Origin: Pseudescherichia vulneris NBRC 102420
GTDB taxonomy: Bacteria; Pseudomonadota; Gammaproteobacteria; Enterobacterales; Enterobacteriaceae
Direction of reading: 5' to 3'
Assembly (NCBI RefSeq): GCF_000759795.1
Contig: NZ_BBMZ01000026.1
Location: 1 to 64,000, forward strand
Length of the DNA: 64,000 nt
A model generated the notes under the pieces. That model had not been told where the DNA came from, did no database searches, and saw only the letters and a program-made list of their open reading frames with translations. The stretch's first letter is position 1; every line of letters starts with the position of its first letter. Made by a program: the position numbers and the translations under genes. Positions 1-8,560 of this stretch are shown here, one piece after another.

Positions 1-882
1 GTCGTGATCCGGGCCTTTGACCTGCTCAACGTAGTTGAAGCTGCGCACCGGCACGGTATCCGGGCCGTACGGCAGACGCCCCAGCACGCGCGGCATCACC
101 AGACCGAGGTAACGCGAGTCGTCGGTTTCGCGGAAGGATTTCCATTTGATGTACTCGGCCCGGTCGAAGTAGTTGCCGATATCCTTGATGGCCGCCACCT
201 GCTCCATATTCTCTTTTAAGAAGAATGTTGGCCCGGCGGAGCCAATAAACGGCATGTGCGCCGCGGCGGACACCTTCGAAATGTTACGCATCAGCGCCAC
301 GTCCTGAGCGGAGGCATCAAACTCGTATGCCGAGATAACTGCGGCAATGGGCTCTCCGCCGGGGGTGTCGTATTCCGCGATATAGGTCTGCTTATACAGC
401 CCGCTCTGAATGATTTCCGGCGCGTCCTCGAAGTCCTGACGCAGCTCCTCTTTCGACAAATCAAGCAGTTCCAGCTTCACGTTCTGGCGAAAGTCGGTTT
501 TATCCACCAGCGATTTCAGGCCCCGCCAGATGCCTTCCGTGCGCTGAAAATCTTCATGGTGCATGACCTCATCAAGCTGCCGGCCGATCTGGAAATCCAG
601 CTCTGCAATATGGTGGTCGAGGATGGTTTTATCCAGCTTCTCCACCGTCTGCCCGGATTTTTGCAGACACTGCATAAATACTTTTACTGCCGCAGTGACG
701 CGCGCATCCGCAGAGGTTTCGGCCATCACGCTATTATCATCAAACCCGTTTAGATCACCGAGTTCGGCTACCGGCGTTAAATTGATTTTTTCAAACAACG
801 AGGCATATACCCCACCGTGAGACACTGTTTTTACAGCAGTGGCGCTATTCGCCAGATTATGAGATTCATTATTCACTGACAT
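1..882 (-). CDS. tssC: Type VI secretion sheath large subunit TssC (VipB), 3' part outside window
   Basis: The minus strand is open for 294 codons from an ATG at 882 to the window edge, starting MSVNNESHNLANSATAVKTV. TssC pairs with TssB to build the contractile sheath of the type VI secretion system in the cytoplasm. The N-terminal part contains the family's conserved stretches, such as a helix LDFQIGRQLDEVMHHEDFQ followed by the EGIWRGLKSLV segment at about residues 110-135. Full-length TssC proteins are near 490-500 residues, so roughly the last 200 are missing because the window ends, not because the gene is broken. It lies 43 bases downstream of tssB in the usual tssB-tssC order, so co-transcription is expected. 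The Shine-Dalgarno is weak, which may mean translation depends on tssB. Confidence 0.9.
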   Translation of the reverse strand, partial: MSVNNESHNLANSATAVKTVSHGGVYASLFEKINLTPVAELGDLNGFDDNSVMAETSADARVTAAVKVFMQCLQKSGQTVEKLDKTILDHHIAELDFQIGRQLDEVMHHEDFQRTEGIWRGLKSLVDKTDFRQNVKLELLDLSKEELRQDFEDAPEIIQSGLYKQTYIAEYDTPGGEPIAAVISAYEFDASAQDVALMRNISKVSAAAHMPFIGSAGPTFFLKENMEQVAAIKDIGNYFDRAEYIKWKSFRETDDSRYLGLVMPRVLGRLPYGPDTVPVRSFNYVEQVKGPDHD

Positions 883-925
883 TATCATTTACTCGTTTTT
901 ATTCGGCTTAAAGGCGTATTGATAA

Positions 926-1423
926 TTAGCCCCGGGTTGGCGCGAGCGCGTTCAGTTCACTGCGCAACTCATCAGAAAGCGCCGGGTCTTTTAAAATGAC
1001 TTCAAGTTCTTTTCGGAAAGTGACGTTATCGAGCAGATTGGATTTCAAATCGCGTAACAGGTTACGCATGGAGAGCATAGCCCGAAGCTGAGGTATCTGG
1101 CGTGCCACCGCCTCGGGCTCAAAATCTTTCATATTTTGAAAGGAGAGATGCACGTTTTCTTCCGAACCGTCGTCCGCAAGGGTGTTTCTGACGGTGAGAT
1201 TAATGGCGGGATTAAGCTCTGCCAGCACGCTGTTAAAATTATTTTTGTTGATGTTTATCTTCTCTCGCTCGGAAAGCGGGCCCTCGGCTTTGCCATTGCT
1301 GAAGTCGCCCACGCTCAAGAGCTTTAGCGGCAGCTCAACTTTTTTCTGCGCGCCCCCCGTAACAAGATCCAGTTTTATATTTACACGCGCACGAGGTATC
1401 TCGTTCTGAAATGATTCAGACAT
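926..1423 (-). CDS. tssB: Type VI secretion sheath small subunit TssB (VipA)
   Basis: A 165-residue protein beginning MSESFQNEIPRARVNIKLDL. This matches TssB/VipA proteins (usually about 160-170 residues), with the conserved early segment that describes the target as KVELPLKLLSVGDF. TssB and TssC co-polymerise to form the contractile sheath that drives the Hcp tube out of the cell; the C-terminal helix region (about 115-160) is the part recognised by ClpV in the family. The start is an ATG preceded by CAGGAGAT at good spacing. It appears to be the first gene of the operon: the next gene upstream (grxD) is on the same strand but separated by about 300 bases with its own terminator. Confidence 0.93.
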   Translation of the reverse strand: MSESFQNEIPRARVNIKLDLVTGGAQKKVELPLKLLSVGDFSNGKAEGPLSEREKININKNNFNSVLAELNPAINLTVRNTLADDGSEENVHLSFQNMKDFEPEAVARQIPQLRAMLSMRNLLRDLKSNLLDNVTFRKELEVILKDPALSDELRSELNALAPTRG

Positions 1424-1724
1424 ATATATTTATCTCCTGAATTAATTAACGCCCCTGCCAGGTATATTGCCGCCAGGGTAAACGGACGCATTAATATTTA
1501 CGCCTAATTTAGCGCAGGGTAAAGCAAACAAAGCGGCCTTTTTTGAAAATTAGGAATTTGACAGTGACATAAGTAAAAATATTTAAAATTGAAACAAGCG
1601 GAAATATTATGCGGTATTTATTTTACTGCTTATATAAATGCATCAGAGGATGTAAAAAAAGCCAGGCAGTTATTTAACTGTCTGGCTTCATCTGTTTGAA
1701 AGGCTTTTATGCAGGCGGTAACGC
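1424..1724. other. Intergenic region upstream of tssB
   Basis: About 300 bases between grxD and tssB with no credible gene. It is AT-rich in the half next to tssB, as expected of a promoter region, and holds the grxD terminator at 1653-1688. I could not pick one promoter with confidence. Confidence 0.5.
1653..1688 (-). terminator. Rho-independent terminator of grxD
   Basis: On the minus strand AAGCCAGACAGTT pairs with AACTGCCTGGCTT around a short AAAT loop and is followed by a run of seven T. It lies directly 3' of grxD and separates it from the type VI genes. Confidence 0.85.
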
Positions 1725-2072
1725 TTACTCTGCGTCAGGCTCTTCAGTTTTGTACTTCGCCGCCGTCTCTTTGATCAGCGTCTGCAGCTCGCCGCGCTGG
1801 TACATCTCGATGATGATATCGCAGCCGCCAACCAGTTCACCGTCAACCCACAGCTGTGGGAAGGTCGGCCAGTTAGCATATTTTGGCAGCTCAGCGCGGA
1901 TGTCCGGGTTCTGCAGGATATCAACATAGGCAAAACGCTCGCCGCACGCGGAGAGCGCCTGCACGGCCTGGGCGGAGAAGCCGCAGCTCGGCAGCTTAGG
2001 GGAGCCTTTCATATACAGAAGGATCGGGTTTTCAGCGATCTGCTGCTGAATTTTCTCTACGGTTGTGCTCAT
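1725..2072 (-). CDS. grxD: Monothiol glutaredoxin Grx4
   Basis: A 115-residue protein with the monothiol active site CGFS at residues 30-33, preceded by the MKGSPKLPSCGFS segment typical of GrxD. The family binds a [2Fe-2S] cluster with glutathione and works in iron-sulfur cluster trafficking, often with BolA proteins, in the cytoplasm. Length and sequence are those of E. coli GrxD. Glutathione-binding elements WPTFPQLWVDGE and GGCDIIIEM are present. The ATG at 2072 is preceded by an AAGGAAG Shine-Dalgarno. It is divergent from mepH and followed by its own terminator. Confidence 0.97.
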   Translation of the reverse strand: MSTTVEKIQQQIAENPILLYMKGSPKLPSCGFSAQAVQALSACGERFAYVDILQNPDIRAELPKYANWPTFPQLWVDGELVGGCDIIIEMYQRGELQTLIKETAAKYKTEEPDAE

Positions 2073-2407
2073 TGTCTTACTTCCTTAACGTCTTACGGCG
2101 TGGTGTGACATTCTAGCTTTTCACACCAGCAGGTAAAATAACATTTTGTTCACCAACCGTTAGTTTATCGCCTGAAGGGTAAAGTTGCCGTAAAAATTGT
2201 GCTGCTTAGCGCCAGAGCCTTCACAACTGGTCATCTCGTGAGCGTTAAAGCGGGATAACTGATGCTTTTTTTTGCGCTTGCTAACGAAACAGAGCCGTGA
2301 TGCAAAAAGTTTATTAACTTTTTGCCATTTTATGCTTTAGAATCGACGAGTTTTGTAAATCACACGCATGTCGTATTCGTTACTTGACTGACTCAGGGGA
2401 TTGCTCA
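2073..2407. other. Divergent grxD/mepH intergenic region
   Basis: About 335 bases carry the promoters of two divergent genes. No gene is seen. The notable element is a perfect 10-bp inverted repeat at 2302-2325. A TAGAAT hexamer at 2338-2343 is a possible -10 for mepH. Confidence 0.5.
2302..2325. repeat. Perfect inverted repeat upstream of mepH
   Basis: GCAAAAAGTT and AACTTTTTGC form a perfect 10-bp stem around TATT. It could be an operator or an RNA hairpin. It lies 80 bases before the mepH start. Confidence 0.7.
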
Positions 2408-3253
2408 GTGGCGCGGATAAATAAAATCTCGATCACGCTCTGTGCTTTAGTGTTTGCCTCGCTGACGTTCTCGCCGCTAGCCGGGGCATCAGAACAGGCG
2501 CGGCCCTCTGCCGTGCAAAAAACGCATTTGGCAAAAGCATCAGAGCGAAAGAGTAAAAGCACTAACCAAAAGACTTCAAAGAAAAGCAGTGGCACTGCAA
2601 AAAACACAACGAAAAAAACCAGTACAAAGGCAAGCACCGCTAAAACCGCCTCCTCCAGCACCAAGCGCGCATCAACCAGCGCGAAAGCCAGCAAAGTCGC
2701 CTCTCGCCGCACGAAAACCAGCCCAGACAAGATTGCCTCCGTCGCTTTAGCGGAAAAGTGCACCGCGCGTAAAGGCCACAAGGCTCGCTGCGTGAAGGTC
2801 AAAGGCGATAAGCCAGAGACGCTGGCAGATCTGCATAAGGCGCGGATGCAAAAAGCACAGAAAACCGCCATGAATAAACTGATGGATCAGATCGGCAAGC
2901 CCTATCGCTGGGGTGGCTCCTCCCCGCGTACCGGCTTTGACTGCAGCGGTCTGGTCTATTACGCCTATAAAGATCTGGTCAAGTTCCGCATCCCACGCAC
3001 GGCCAATGAGATGTATCACCTGCGCGATGCTTCCCCGGTCGACACCGGTGAGTTGCAGAGCGGCGATCTGGTCTTCTTCCGCACCCAGGGCCGAGGCACC
3101 GCCGATCACGTCGGCGTCTACGTCGGAAACGGTAAATTCATCCAGTCCCCGCGCAGCGGCCAGGATATTCAGATCACCTCCCTGAGCGAAGATTACTGGC
3201 AGCGCCACTACGTGGGTGCGCGCCGGGTGATGACCTCTAAAACGCTTCGTTAA
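2408..3253 (+). CDS. mepH: Murein DD-endopeptidase MepH (YdhO), NlpC/P60 family
   Basis: MepH cleaves D-Ala-mDAP cross-links and helps sacculus growth in the periplasm. I chose the GTG start at 2408 (AGGGG lies 8 bases upstream; the product begins (M)ARINKISITLCAL as in E. coli), giving 281 residues. The upstream TTG at 2384 would add eight residues. The N-terminus is a signal sequence ending near SPLAGA. Residues about 35-125 are a Lys/Ser/Thr/Ala-rich low-complexity linker. The catalytic NlpC/P60 domain fills the C-terminal half, with the nucleophile in DCSGLVYYAYKDL and the histidine in DHVGVYVGNGKFI. In E. coli sodB follows this gene; here ydhP follows directly. Confidence 0.94.
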   Translation: MARINKISITLCALVFASLTFSPLAGASEQARPSAVQKTHLAKASERKSKSTNQKTSKKSSGTAKNTTKKTSTKASTAKTASSSTKRASTSAKASKVASRRTKTSPDKIASVALAEKCTARKGHKARCVKVKGDKPETLADLHKARMQKAQKTAMNKLMDQIGKPYRWGGSSPRTGFDCSGLVYYAYKDLVKFRIPRTANEMYHLRDASPVDTGELQSGDLVFFRTQGRGTADHVGVYVGNGKFIQSPRSGQDIQITSLSEDYWQRHYVGARRVMTSKTLR

Positions 3254-3259
3254 TTCAGC

Positions 3260-3290
3260 GTCCTGCCGGTCTGCGGCAGGACACTTTCTT
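3260..3290 (+). terminator. Hairpin terminator between convergent mepH and ydhP
   Basis: GTCCTGCC and GGCAGGAC form an 8-bp stem, followed by ACTTTCTTT. It sits in the 42-base gap between the two convergent stop codons. Confidence 0.7.
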
Positions 3291-3295
3291 TAGGG

Positions 3296-4462
3296 TTACT
3301 CCACCGCGTATTCGCGTTCGGTTTTGCCACGTCCAGAGACCAGCACCAGCAGCAGCGCCAGCACTGCAATCAGCGCCCCGGTAACGGGTACCACGCTATA
3401 CCCCAGCCCGCCGGAGATCACCGCCCCACCTGCCGCCGCACCCAGCGCATTGCCCAGGTTAAAGGCTCCGATATTAACGGATGACGACAGGCCTGGCGCT
3501 TCATGAGCCACGCGCATCACGCGCATTTGCAGCGGTGGCACCACGGCAAAGGTCGCTGCACCCCAGATGATCATGCTCACCGCCGCGCCCAGCTCGCTAC
3601 GCGCCAGAAGCGGAATGGCCAGCATGATAACGATCAGCAGCAGGAAAAAGCCTTTAAGGGTGCCGCTTACTGAGCGATCCGCCAGCTTGCCGCCCAGGTA
3701 ATTGCCGATGGAGAAGCCAACCCCGATCAGCACCAGCATTGCAGTAACAAACAGCGGCGTGGCATGAGCGATCTCATGCAGTACCGGTGCGATGTAGGTA
3801 TAGAGCGTAAACATCGCCCCCGCGCCCAGCACGGTGGTCAGTAAAGCCGACAGCACCTGCGGACGCACCAGCACGGCCAGCTCTTTACGCACATCCGGAC
3901 GCTGCCCGGCGCTGCCTTTTGGCAGGGAGAAGAACAGGCTCAGCATGGAGATCACGCCGAGGCCCGCCGTGGCAAGAAACGACATTCGCCAGCCGATGGT
4001 TTCACCCAGCCAGGTCGCCGCCGGTACGCCACCGATGTTGGCGATGGTCAGCCCCATAAACATGGTTGCTACCGCGCTGGCCTGCTTCTCTTTAGGCACG
4101 ACGCTGGCCGCCACCACCGATCCCAGGCCAAAGAAAGCGCCGTGGTTAAGGCTGGTGATAATGCGCGACAGCATCAGGGTGGTGTAGTCAGGAGAGAGTG
4201 CGGACAGCACGTTGCCCAGGGTAAAGATAGCCATCAGGAAGATCAGCGCGCTACGGCGGGCGCGATGGGAGAGCAGCAGCGTCATCAGCGGGGCCCCCAC
4301 CATCACGCCAATGGCATAGGCGCTAATGAGCATTCCCGCTGCCGGTATAGAGACATCTACCCCACGCGCGATTGTCGGCAGCAGGCCCATCGGGGAGAAC
4401 TCGGTGGTACCGATGCCAAATGCCCCAATCGCCAGGGCCAGCAGGGGAAAGTTGATTTTCAT
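3296..4462 (-). CDS. ydhP: MFS transporter YdhP (drug/arabinose-efflux-like family)
   Basis: A 388-residue inner-membrane protein of the major facilitator superfamily, near-identical over most of its length to E. coli YdhP. Twelve hydrophobic segments are visible. The conserved loop GLLPTIARGVDVS after the first helix and the loop 2-3 motif (LLSHRARRSALIF, a degenerate GxxxDRxGRR motif) support the assignment. The family exports small molecules; the YdhP substrate is not settled. The start MKINFPLLALAIG matches E. coli; a TTG-type extension upstream is unnecessary. It is convergent with mepH and followed upstream by ynhF on the same strand. Confidence 0.93.
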   Translation of the reverse strand: MKINFPLLALAIGAFGIGTTEFSPMGLLPTIARGVDVSIPAAGMLISAYAIGVMVGAPLMTLLLSHRARRSALIFLMAIFTLGNVLSALSPDYTTLMLSRIITSLNHGAFFGLGSVVAASVVPKEKQASAVATMFMGLTIANIGGVPAATWLGETIGWRMSFLATAGLGVISMLSLFFSLPKGSAGQRPDVRKELAVLVRPQVLSALLTTVLGAGAMFTLYTYIAPVLHEIAHATPLFVTAMLVLIGVGFSIGNYLGGKLADRSVSGTLKGFFLLLIVIMLAIPLLARSELGAAVSMIIWGAATFAVVPPLQMRVMRVAHEAPGLSSSVNIGAFNLGNALGAAAGGAVISGGLGYSVVPVTGALIAVLALLLVLVSGRGKTEREYAVE

Positions 4463-4644
4463 ATTTTGACTCCAGAATTGCCGTGTCGACAGGCGACACC
4501 GTCACAGAAGCCAAAAGCATGACATTTATCACAAAAAAACAGAAGTTATCAAACTAACAAAAGTTTATTGCCATTTTGCTAACAATTAGCCGGGGAATAG
4601 CGGGGGGCAACAAGCAGAGGGAGAGGACTCTCCCTCATACTAAA

Positions 4645-4734
4645 TCAATTTAACGCAGCGGTCAGCGCACCGGCAACAATCAGGCCCAGCACAACAACGG
4701 TGGTCATCAGGGAAAACTTCAGATCTGCACTCAT
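4645..4734 (-). CDS. ynhF: Small inner-membrane protein YnhF (29 aa)
   Basis: A 29-residue reading frame, MSADLKFSLMTTVVVLGLIV followed by AGALTAALN, differing at only a few positions from E. coli YnhF. It is essentially one transmembrane helix. YnhF is a stress-associated small membrane protein of unknown function, known to keep its N-formyl-methionine. A GAGAG Shine-Dalgarno lies just upstream of the ATG. Its position between ydhP and purR is the same as in E. coli. Confidence 0.92.
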   Translation of the reverse strand: MSADLKFSLMTTVVVLGLIVAGALTAALN

Positions 4735-4971
4735 CAATTTCTCTCCATTCTTATTACCCCACAAAAAGTGAGCTTGCGCATTTTTACACATTTATGGGCA
4801 AAAATCTTCTTTGATTTGGGGTGATATGCGTTTTAACGCTTCCCCTTTTCATCAAGATAAGACAAAATTCCACGCTAAATTTATTCGCGTACCGGCCATA
4901 GACCCCTCCTGACGTTCCGTGTCGTTTTCCCGGCGAATCGCATCCCCAAAAGTTGCGTGCAGGCTGAGTAG

Positions 4972-4987
4972 AGGCAAACGTTTACCT
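4972..4987 (+). promoter_or_regulatory. PurR operator 1 upstream of purR
   Basis: AGGCAAACGTTTACCT matches the 16-bp PUR box (ACGCAAACGTTTNCNT) and equals the known autoregulatory operator O1 of E. coli purR. It lies 45 bases before the purR start. Confidence 0.88.
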
Positions 4988-5031
4988 ACACTATTTTCAG
5001 GAGCTTACGTCGTGGTTTGGAGTGACATTGA

Positions 5032-6057
5032 ATGGCAACTATAAAAGACGTAGCGAAACGAGCAAACGTTTCCACCACAACCGTATCACATGTTATTAAC
5101 AAAACCCGCTTTGTGGCAGAAGAGACGCGTAACGCGGTATGGGCAGCCATTAAAGAGCTGCACTATTCACCCAGCGCCGTGGCCCGTAGCCTGAAGGTTA
5201 ACCATACCAAATCGATCGGCCTGCTGGCGACCAGCAGCGAAGCGCCCTACTTTGCCGAGATTATCGAGGCGGTAGAAAAAAACTGTTTCCAGAAAGGCTA
5301 CACCCTTATCCTGGGTAATGCCTGGAACAACCTGGAGAAGCAGGGTGCCTATCTGTCGATGATGGCGCAGAAGCGCGTCGATGGCCTGCTGGTGATGTGT
5401 TCCGAGTACCCCGCCCCGCTGCTGAGCATGCTAGAGGAGTACCGCCATATCCCCATGGTCGTGATGGACTGGGGTGAGGCAAAAGCAGACTTTACCGACT
5501 CGGTGATCGATAACGCCTTTGAAGGCGGGTATATGGCGGGTCGCTATTTGGTCGAGCGCGGCCATCGTGAGATTGGCGTGATCCCGGGCCCGCTTGAGCG
5601 CAATACCGGTGCGGGTCGTCTGGCTGGCTTTATGAAAGCCATGGAAGAGGCGCTGATCAGCGTGCCGGAGAACTGGATTGTACAGGGCGACTTTGAACCT
5701 GAATCCGGCTACCGCGCGATGCAGCAGATCCTCTCCCAGTCCCACCGCCCTACTGCCGTGTTCTGCGGCGGCGATGTGATGGCGATGGGCGCGCTCTGCG
5801 CCGTTGATGAGATGGGCCTGCGCGTGCCGCAGGATGTCTCGCTGATCGGCTATGATAACGTGCGTAACGCCCGGTTCTTCACCCCTGCGCTGACCACCAT
5901 CCACCAGCCCAAAGACTCGCTGGGGGAAACCGCCTTTAATATGCTGATGGATCGCATCGTGAATAAGCGTGAAGAGTCCCAGTCGATTGAGGTTCATCCT
6001 CGACTGATCGAGCGCCGCTCGGTCGCTGACGGTCCCTTCCGCGACTATCGCCGTTAA
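5032..6057 (+). CDS. purR: Purine repressor PurR
   Basis: A 341-residue LacI/GalR-family repressor of purine synthesis genes; hypoxanthine or guanine act as corepressors. The N-terminal helix-turn-helix [20 protein letters not shown] and the hinge helix [14 protein letters not shown] are those of PurR. The periplasmic-binding-protein-like corepressor domain follows (about 60-341), including the corepressor loop [17 protein letters not shown]. Length equals E. coli PurR. Two PUR boxes, one upstream and one inside codons 10-15, indicate the same autoregulation. A strong hairpin terminator follows and overlaps the convergent ydhB stop. Confidence 0.97.
   Translation: MATIKDVAKRANVSTTTVSHVINKTRFVAEETRNAVWAAIKELHYSPSAVARSLKVNHTKSIGLLATSSEAPYFAEIIEAVEKNCFQKGYTLILGNAWNNLEKQGAYLSMMAQKRVDGLLVMCSEYPAPLLSMLEEYRHIPMVVMDWGEAKADFTDSVIDNAFEGGYMAGRYLVERGHREIGVIPGPLERNTGAGRLAGFMKAMEEALISVPENWIVQGDFEPESGYRAMQQILSQSHRPTAVFCGGDVMAMGALCAVDEMGLRVPQDVSLIGYDNVRNARFFTPALTTIHQPKDSLGETAFNMLMDRIVNKREESQSIEVHPRLIERRSVADGPFRDYRR
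5060..5075 (+). promoter_or_regulatory. PurR operator 2 inside the purR coding region
   Basis: GAGCAAACGTTTCCAC is a PUR box located in codons 10-15 and is identical in position and sequence to the intragenic operator O2 known from E. coli purR. Confidence 0.8.
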
Positions 6058-6077
6058 GATCGCACCGCTAAAAACCT

Positions 6078-6102
6078 CGGGAGCCGGTTACTCCGGCTCC
6101 CG
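6078..6102. terminator. Bidirectional terminator of convergent purR and ydhB
   Basis: CGGGAGCCGG and CCGGCTCCCG form a 10-bp stem around TTACT. The hairpin overlaps the end of ydhB. The minus direction has a modest T tract (TTTTTAGC). Confidence 0.75.
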
Positions 6103-6999
6103 CAGCCACTCTCGATTAAGCGTTTCGCTATCACCTAAATAGTCCAGCAGCCAGCCCAGCGCGGGCGAGTTATCGTTTTGCTGCCAGGTCAGGCAGCAGG
6201 CAGCATCCGGAAACGACTCTTCCAGCTGGAGCTCCACCCACTCACCGCGATCGAGCCACGGTCGCGCAAAATGCCCCGGCACCATACCGATACACAGTCC
6301 GGCGCTCAGGCATTCTGCTGAAGAGGTCCAGTCCGGCACCACCATTCGCCGCTGGTTGTCCAGCAGCCAGGTGATCCTTTTGGGCAGCAGACGGGAGGTA
6401 TCTTCCCACACCAGCGATGGCCAGCCGCGCAGGAGATCGTCACTCAGCGGGCCACCCTTGCCCGCCAGCGGATGATGAGCGGCCACCACGCAGCGCCAGT
6501 TGAGCATCCCCATATCGCGAAAGGCAAAGCGCCCGCCCACCGGTATGGCCTGGGTTGCCCCGATGGCCAGCTCCACGCGCCCATCGGCCAGCGCATCCCA
6601 GACGCCATTAAATACCTCTTTCGACACCAGCAGCTCCACGTCTGAAAAGTGGCGATAGAAGTCGACGATCATCTGCCGGGTGCGCTCGGGACGTACAATA
6701 TTATCTACGGCAATAGCGAGCTGGCCGCGCCAGCCGTTAGCTATCTGCTGGCACTGCTGGCGGGTGACCTGCATTTTTTTGATGACAGACCGCCCCTCCT
6801 GCAAAAACCAGCTGCCGGCGGGGGTCAATACGACATCCCGATGACGTCGTTCGAACAACGGCACGGCAAGCCACTCTTCCAGCTGACGAACCGTGTAGCT
6901 GATAGCGGAGGGAACGCGGTGCAGCTCCTGGGCGGCGGCGCTAAAGCTGCCGGTACGGGCGACGGTATCTACCACTTCAAGGGAGTAATCAGACCACAT
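6088..6999 (-). CDS. ydhB: LysR-family regulator YdhB (AdnB)
   Basis: A 303-residue LysR-type regulator close to E. coli YdhB. I start it at the ATG at 6999 (MWSDYSLEVVDTVARTGSFS), as in E. coli; the open frame extends upstream but without family similarity. The winged helix-turn-helix is at residues 1-60 (GSFSAAAQELHRVPSAISYTV), followed by the effector-binding domain. It is divergent from ydhC, the usual layout for a LysR regulator and its target; E. coli YdhB has been reported to respond to adenosine and activate ydhC (knowledge, not seen here). Confidence 0.92.
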   Translation of the reverse strand: MWSDYSLEVVDTVARTGSFSAAAQELHRVPSAISYTVRQLEEWLAVPLFERRHRDVVLTPAGSWFLQEGRSVIKKMQVTRQQCQQIANGWRGQLAIAVDNIVRPERTRQMIVDFYRHFSDVELLVSKEVFNGVWDALADGRVELAIGATQAIPVGGRFAFRDMGMLNWRCVVAAHHPLAGKGGPLSDDLLRGWPSLVWEDTSRLLPKRITWLLDNQRRMVVPDWTSSAECLSAGLCIGMVPGHFARPWLDRGEWVELQLEESFPDAACCLTWQQNDNSPALGWLLDYLGDSETLNREWLREPE

Positions 7000-7134
7000 A
7001 TTCTGCCTGCAAAAAATTTGAATGCACCGCGCAAATATTACCGTTTCACAAGCGGTAATGCACTGCCTACACTTTGCCGCTTTGTGATCTGTGCTGTTCA
7101 CCTGTCGTGTAAAAGATAATAAGAAGGAGTAATG

Positions 7135-8292
7135 ATGATACCTGGTAAAGGATTTTTAGTCTGGCTGGCGGGATTAAGCGTGCTGGGCTTTCTGGCAACG
7201 GATATGTATCTGCCAGCGTTTACCGCTATTCAGCAGGATCTCAATACGCCTGCATCGGCCGTAAGCGCCAGCCTGAGCCTGTTTCTGGCCGGTTTCGCCC
7301 TTGCCCAGCTGGTATGGGGCCCGCTCTCCGATCGCTTTGGCCGCAGGCCGATCCTGCTCTGCGGGCTGGGGCTGTTTGCTTTCGGCTGCCTCGGCATGCT
7401 GTGGGTGCGCGACGGCACCACGCTGCTGGTGCTGCGTTTTGTTCAGGCCGTGGGAGTCTGTGCCGCAGCGGTCAGCTGGCAGACGCTGGTAACGGACTAT
7501 TATCCGGCTCAGCGGGTCAACCGCATTTTTGCCACCATCATGCCGCTGGTAGGATTGTCACCCGCCCTCGCGCCGCTGCTGGGAAGCTGGATCCTTGCCC
7601 ACTCCCACTGGCAGACCATCTTCATGGTGCTGTTTGTCATCACGCTGCTGCTGATGCTGCCTGCCCTGCGCCTTAAAACACCGGTGAAAAAGCACCATTC
7701 GCAGACGACGCCCGTTACCTTTGGGCTGCTGTTACGCTCTCGCTTTTACTGCGGAAACGTCACCATCTACGCCGCCTGCTCGGCTAGCTTTTTCGCCTGG
7801 CTTACCGGCTCGCCGTTTATCCTCAGCGCGCTGGGCTATGGTCCTACGGCGATTGGGTTGAGCTACGTCCCGCAGACCATTGCCTTTCTGCTGGGTGGCT
7901 ACGGCTGTCGCGCCGCGCTGCAACGCTGGCAGGGGCCACGCATGCTGCCCTGGCTGCTGGCGCTCTATGCGCTGAGCGTGGTTGCCGTCTGGCTAGTCTC
8001 ATTTATTCCGCAGGTTTCATTAACCCTGCTGCTGGCTCCGTTCTGCGTCATGGCGATGGCTAACGGTGCGATCTATCCCATTGTTGTGGCCCAGGCGCTG
8101 AGCCCGTTTCCACAGGGCGCAGGACGTGCGGCGGCGCTGCAAAATACCCTCCAACTGGGCCTCTGCTTTTTCGCCAGCCTGCTGGTCTCAACGCTTATCG
8201 CAACGCCACTGCTCACCACGACCAGCGTGATGCTGTTGACCGTGCTGCTTGCCGGGCTGGGCTATTGGGTACAAAAACAGGCCGTAAAATAA
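7135..8292 (+). CDS. ydhC: MFS efflux protein YdhC (Bcr/CflA family)
   Basis: An inner-membrane major facilitator of the Bcr/CflA subfamily with twelve hydrophobic segments, close to E. coli YdhC. The motif [14 protein letters not shown] between helices 2 and 3 and [10 protein letters not shown] in helix 1 are diagnostic. Two ATG codons stand in tandem at 7132 and 7135; AAGGAG is only 2 bases from the first and 5 from the second, so I chose 7135 (385 residues, [13 protein letters not shown]). It is likely controlled by the divergent YdhB. The substrate is probably a purine-related or toxic compound, by inference from context. Confidence 0.92.
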   Translation: MIPGKGFLVWLAGLSVLGFLATDMYLPAFTAIQQDLNTPASAVSASLSLFLAGFALAQLVWGPLSDRFGRRPILLCGLGLFAFGCLGMLWVRDGTTLLVLRFVQAVGVCAAAVSWQTLVTDYYPAQRVNRIFATIMPLVGLSPALAPLLGSWILAHSHWQTIFMVLFVITLLLMLPALRLKTPVKKHHSQTTPVTFGLLLRSRFYCGNVTIYAACSASFFAWLTGSPFILSALGYGPTAIGLSYVPQTIAFLLGGYGCRAALQRWQGPRMLPWLLALYALSVVAVWLVSFIPQVSLTLLLAPFCVMAMANGAIYPIVVAQALSPFPQGAGRAAALQNTLQLGLCFFASLLVSTLIATPLLTTTSVMLLTVLLAGLGYWVQKQAVK

Positions 8293-8314
8293 TTAGTTAA
8301 CTAATCATAATGGG

Positions 8315-8343
8315 TTGAACGACCCGTTTTTGCGGCCTATACT
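8315..8343 (+). promoter_or_regulatory. Distal sigma-70 promoter of cfa
   Basis: TTGAAC (8315-8320) and TATACT (8338-8343) are separated by exactly 17 bases. Transcription from here gives a leader of about 210 nt, the same as the long cfa leader of E. coli. Confidence 0.8.
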
Positions 8344-8450
8344 CAATTCGATAATTCTTAATAGTAAAAAAAACTATGCATTAACAGGCGTCGGAGTACG
8401 CCTGTTCTTCCATGGACGGCATTTTCGGCAAGGGCTATCTCCCTTCCTCT

Positions 8451-8463
8451 GTTCTACGTCGGA
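8451..8463 (+). promoter_or_regulatory. Probable RydC sRNA pairing site in the cfa leader
   Basis: GTTCTACGTCGGA is complementary (with one G-U pair) to the conserved 5' end of RydC as I remember it (CUUCCGAUGUAGACC). It lies 98-110 bases before the ATG, the position where RydC is known to bind and stabilise the long cfa mRNA. The identification is from memory plus position. Confidence 0.65.
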
Positions 8464-8560
8464 TATCAAGCTCACGGCCCGTTCCGTGGGATTTCTCACA
8501 AACCATTAAAAGCGTCTACGCTGTTTGAAGGTTCTGATCACATAGGGTGATGGAGAAGCT

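Noticed and set aside
6088..7101. Longer start for ydhB at 7101, and similar N-terminal extensions for ribE, sufD, ppsR, selO, ydiV, btuC, GNAT and pfkB
   Set aside because: The added residues lack family similarity and the inner starts match homologue lengths and Shine-Dalgarno positions.
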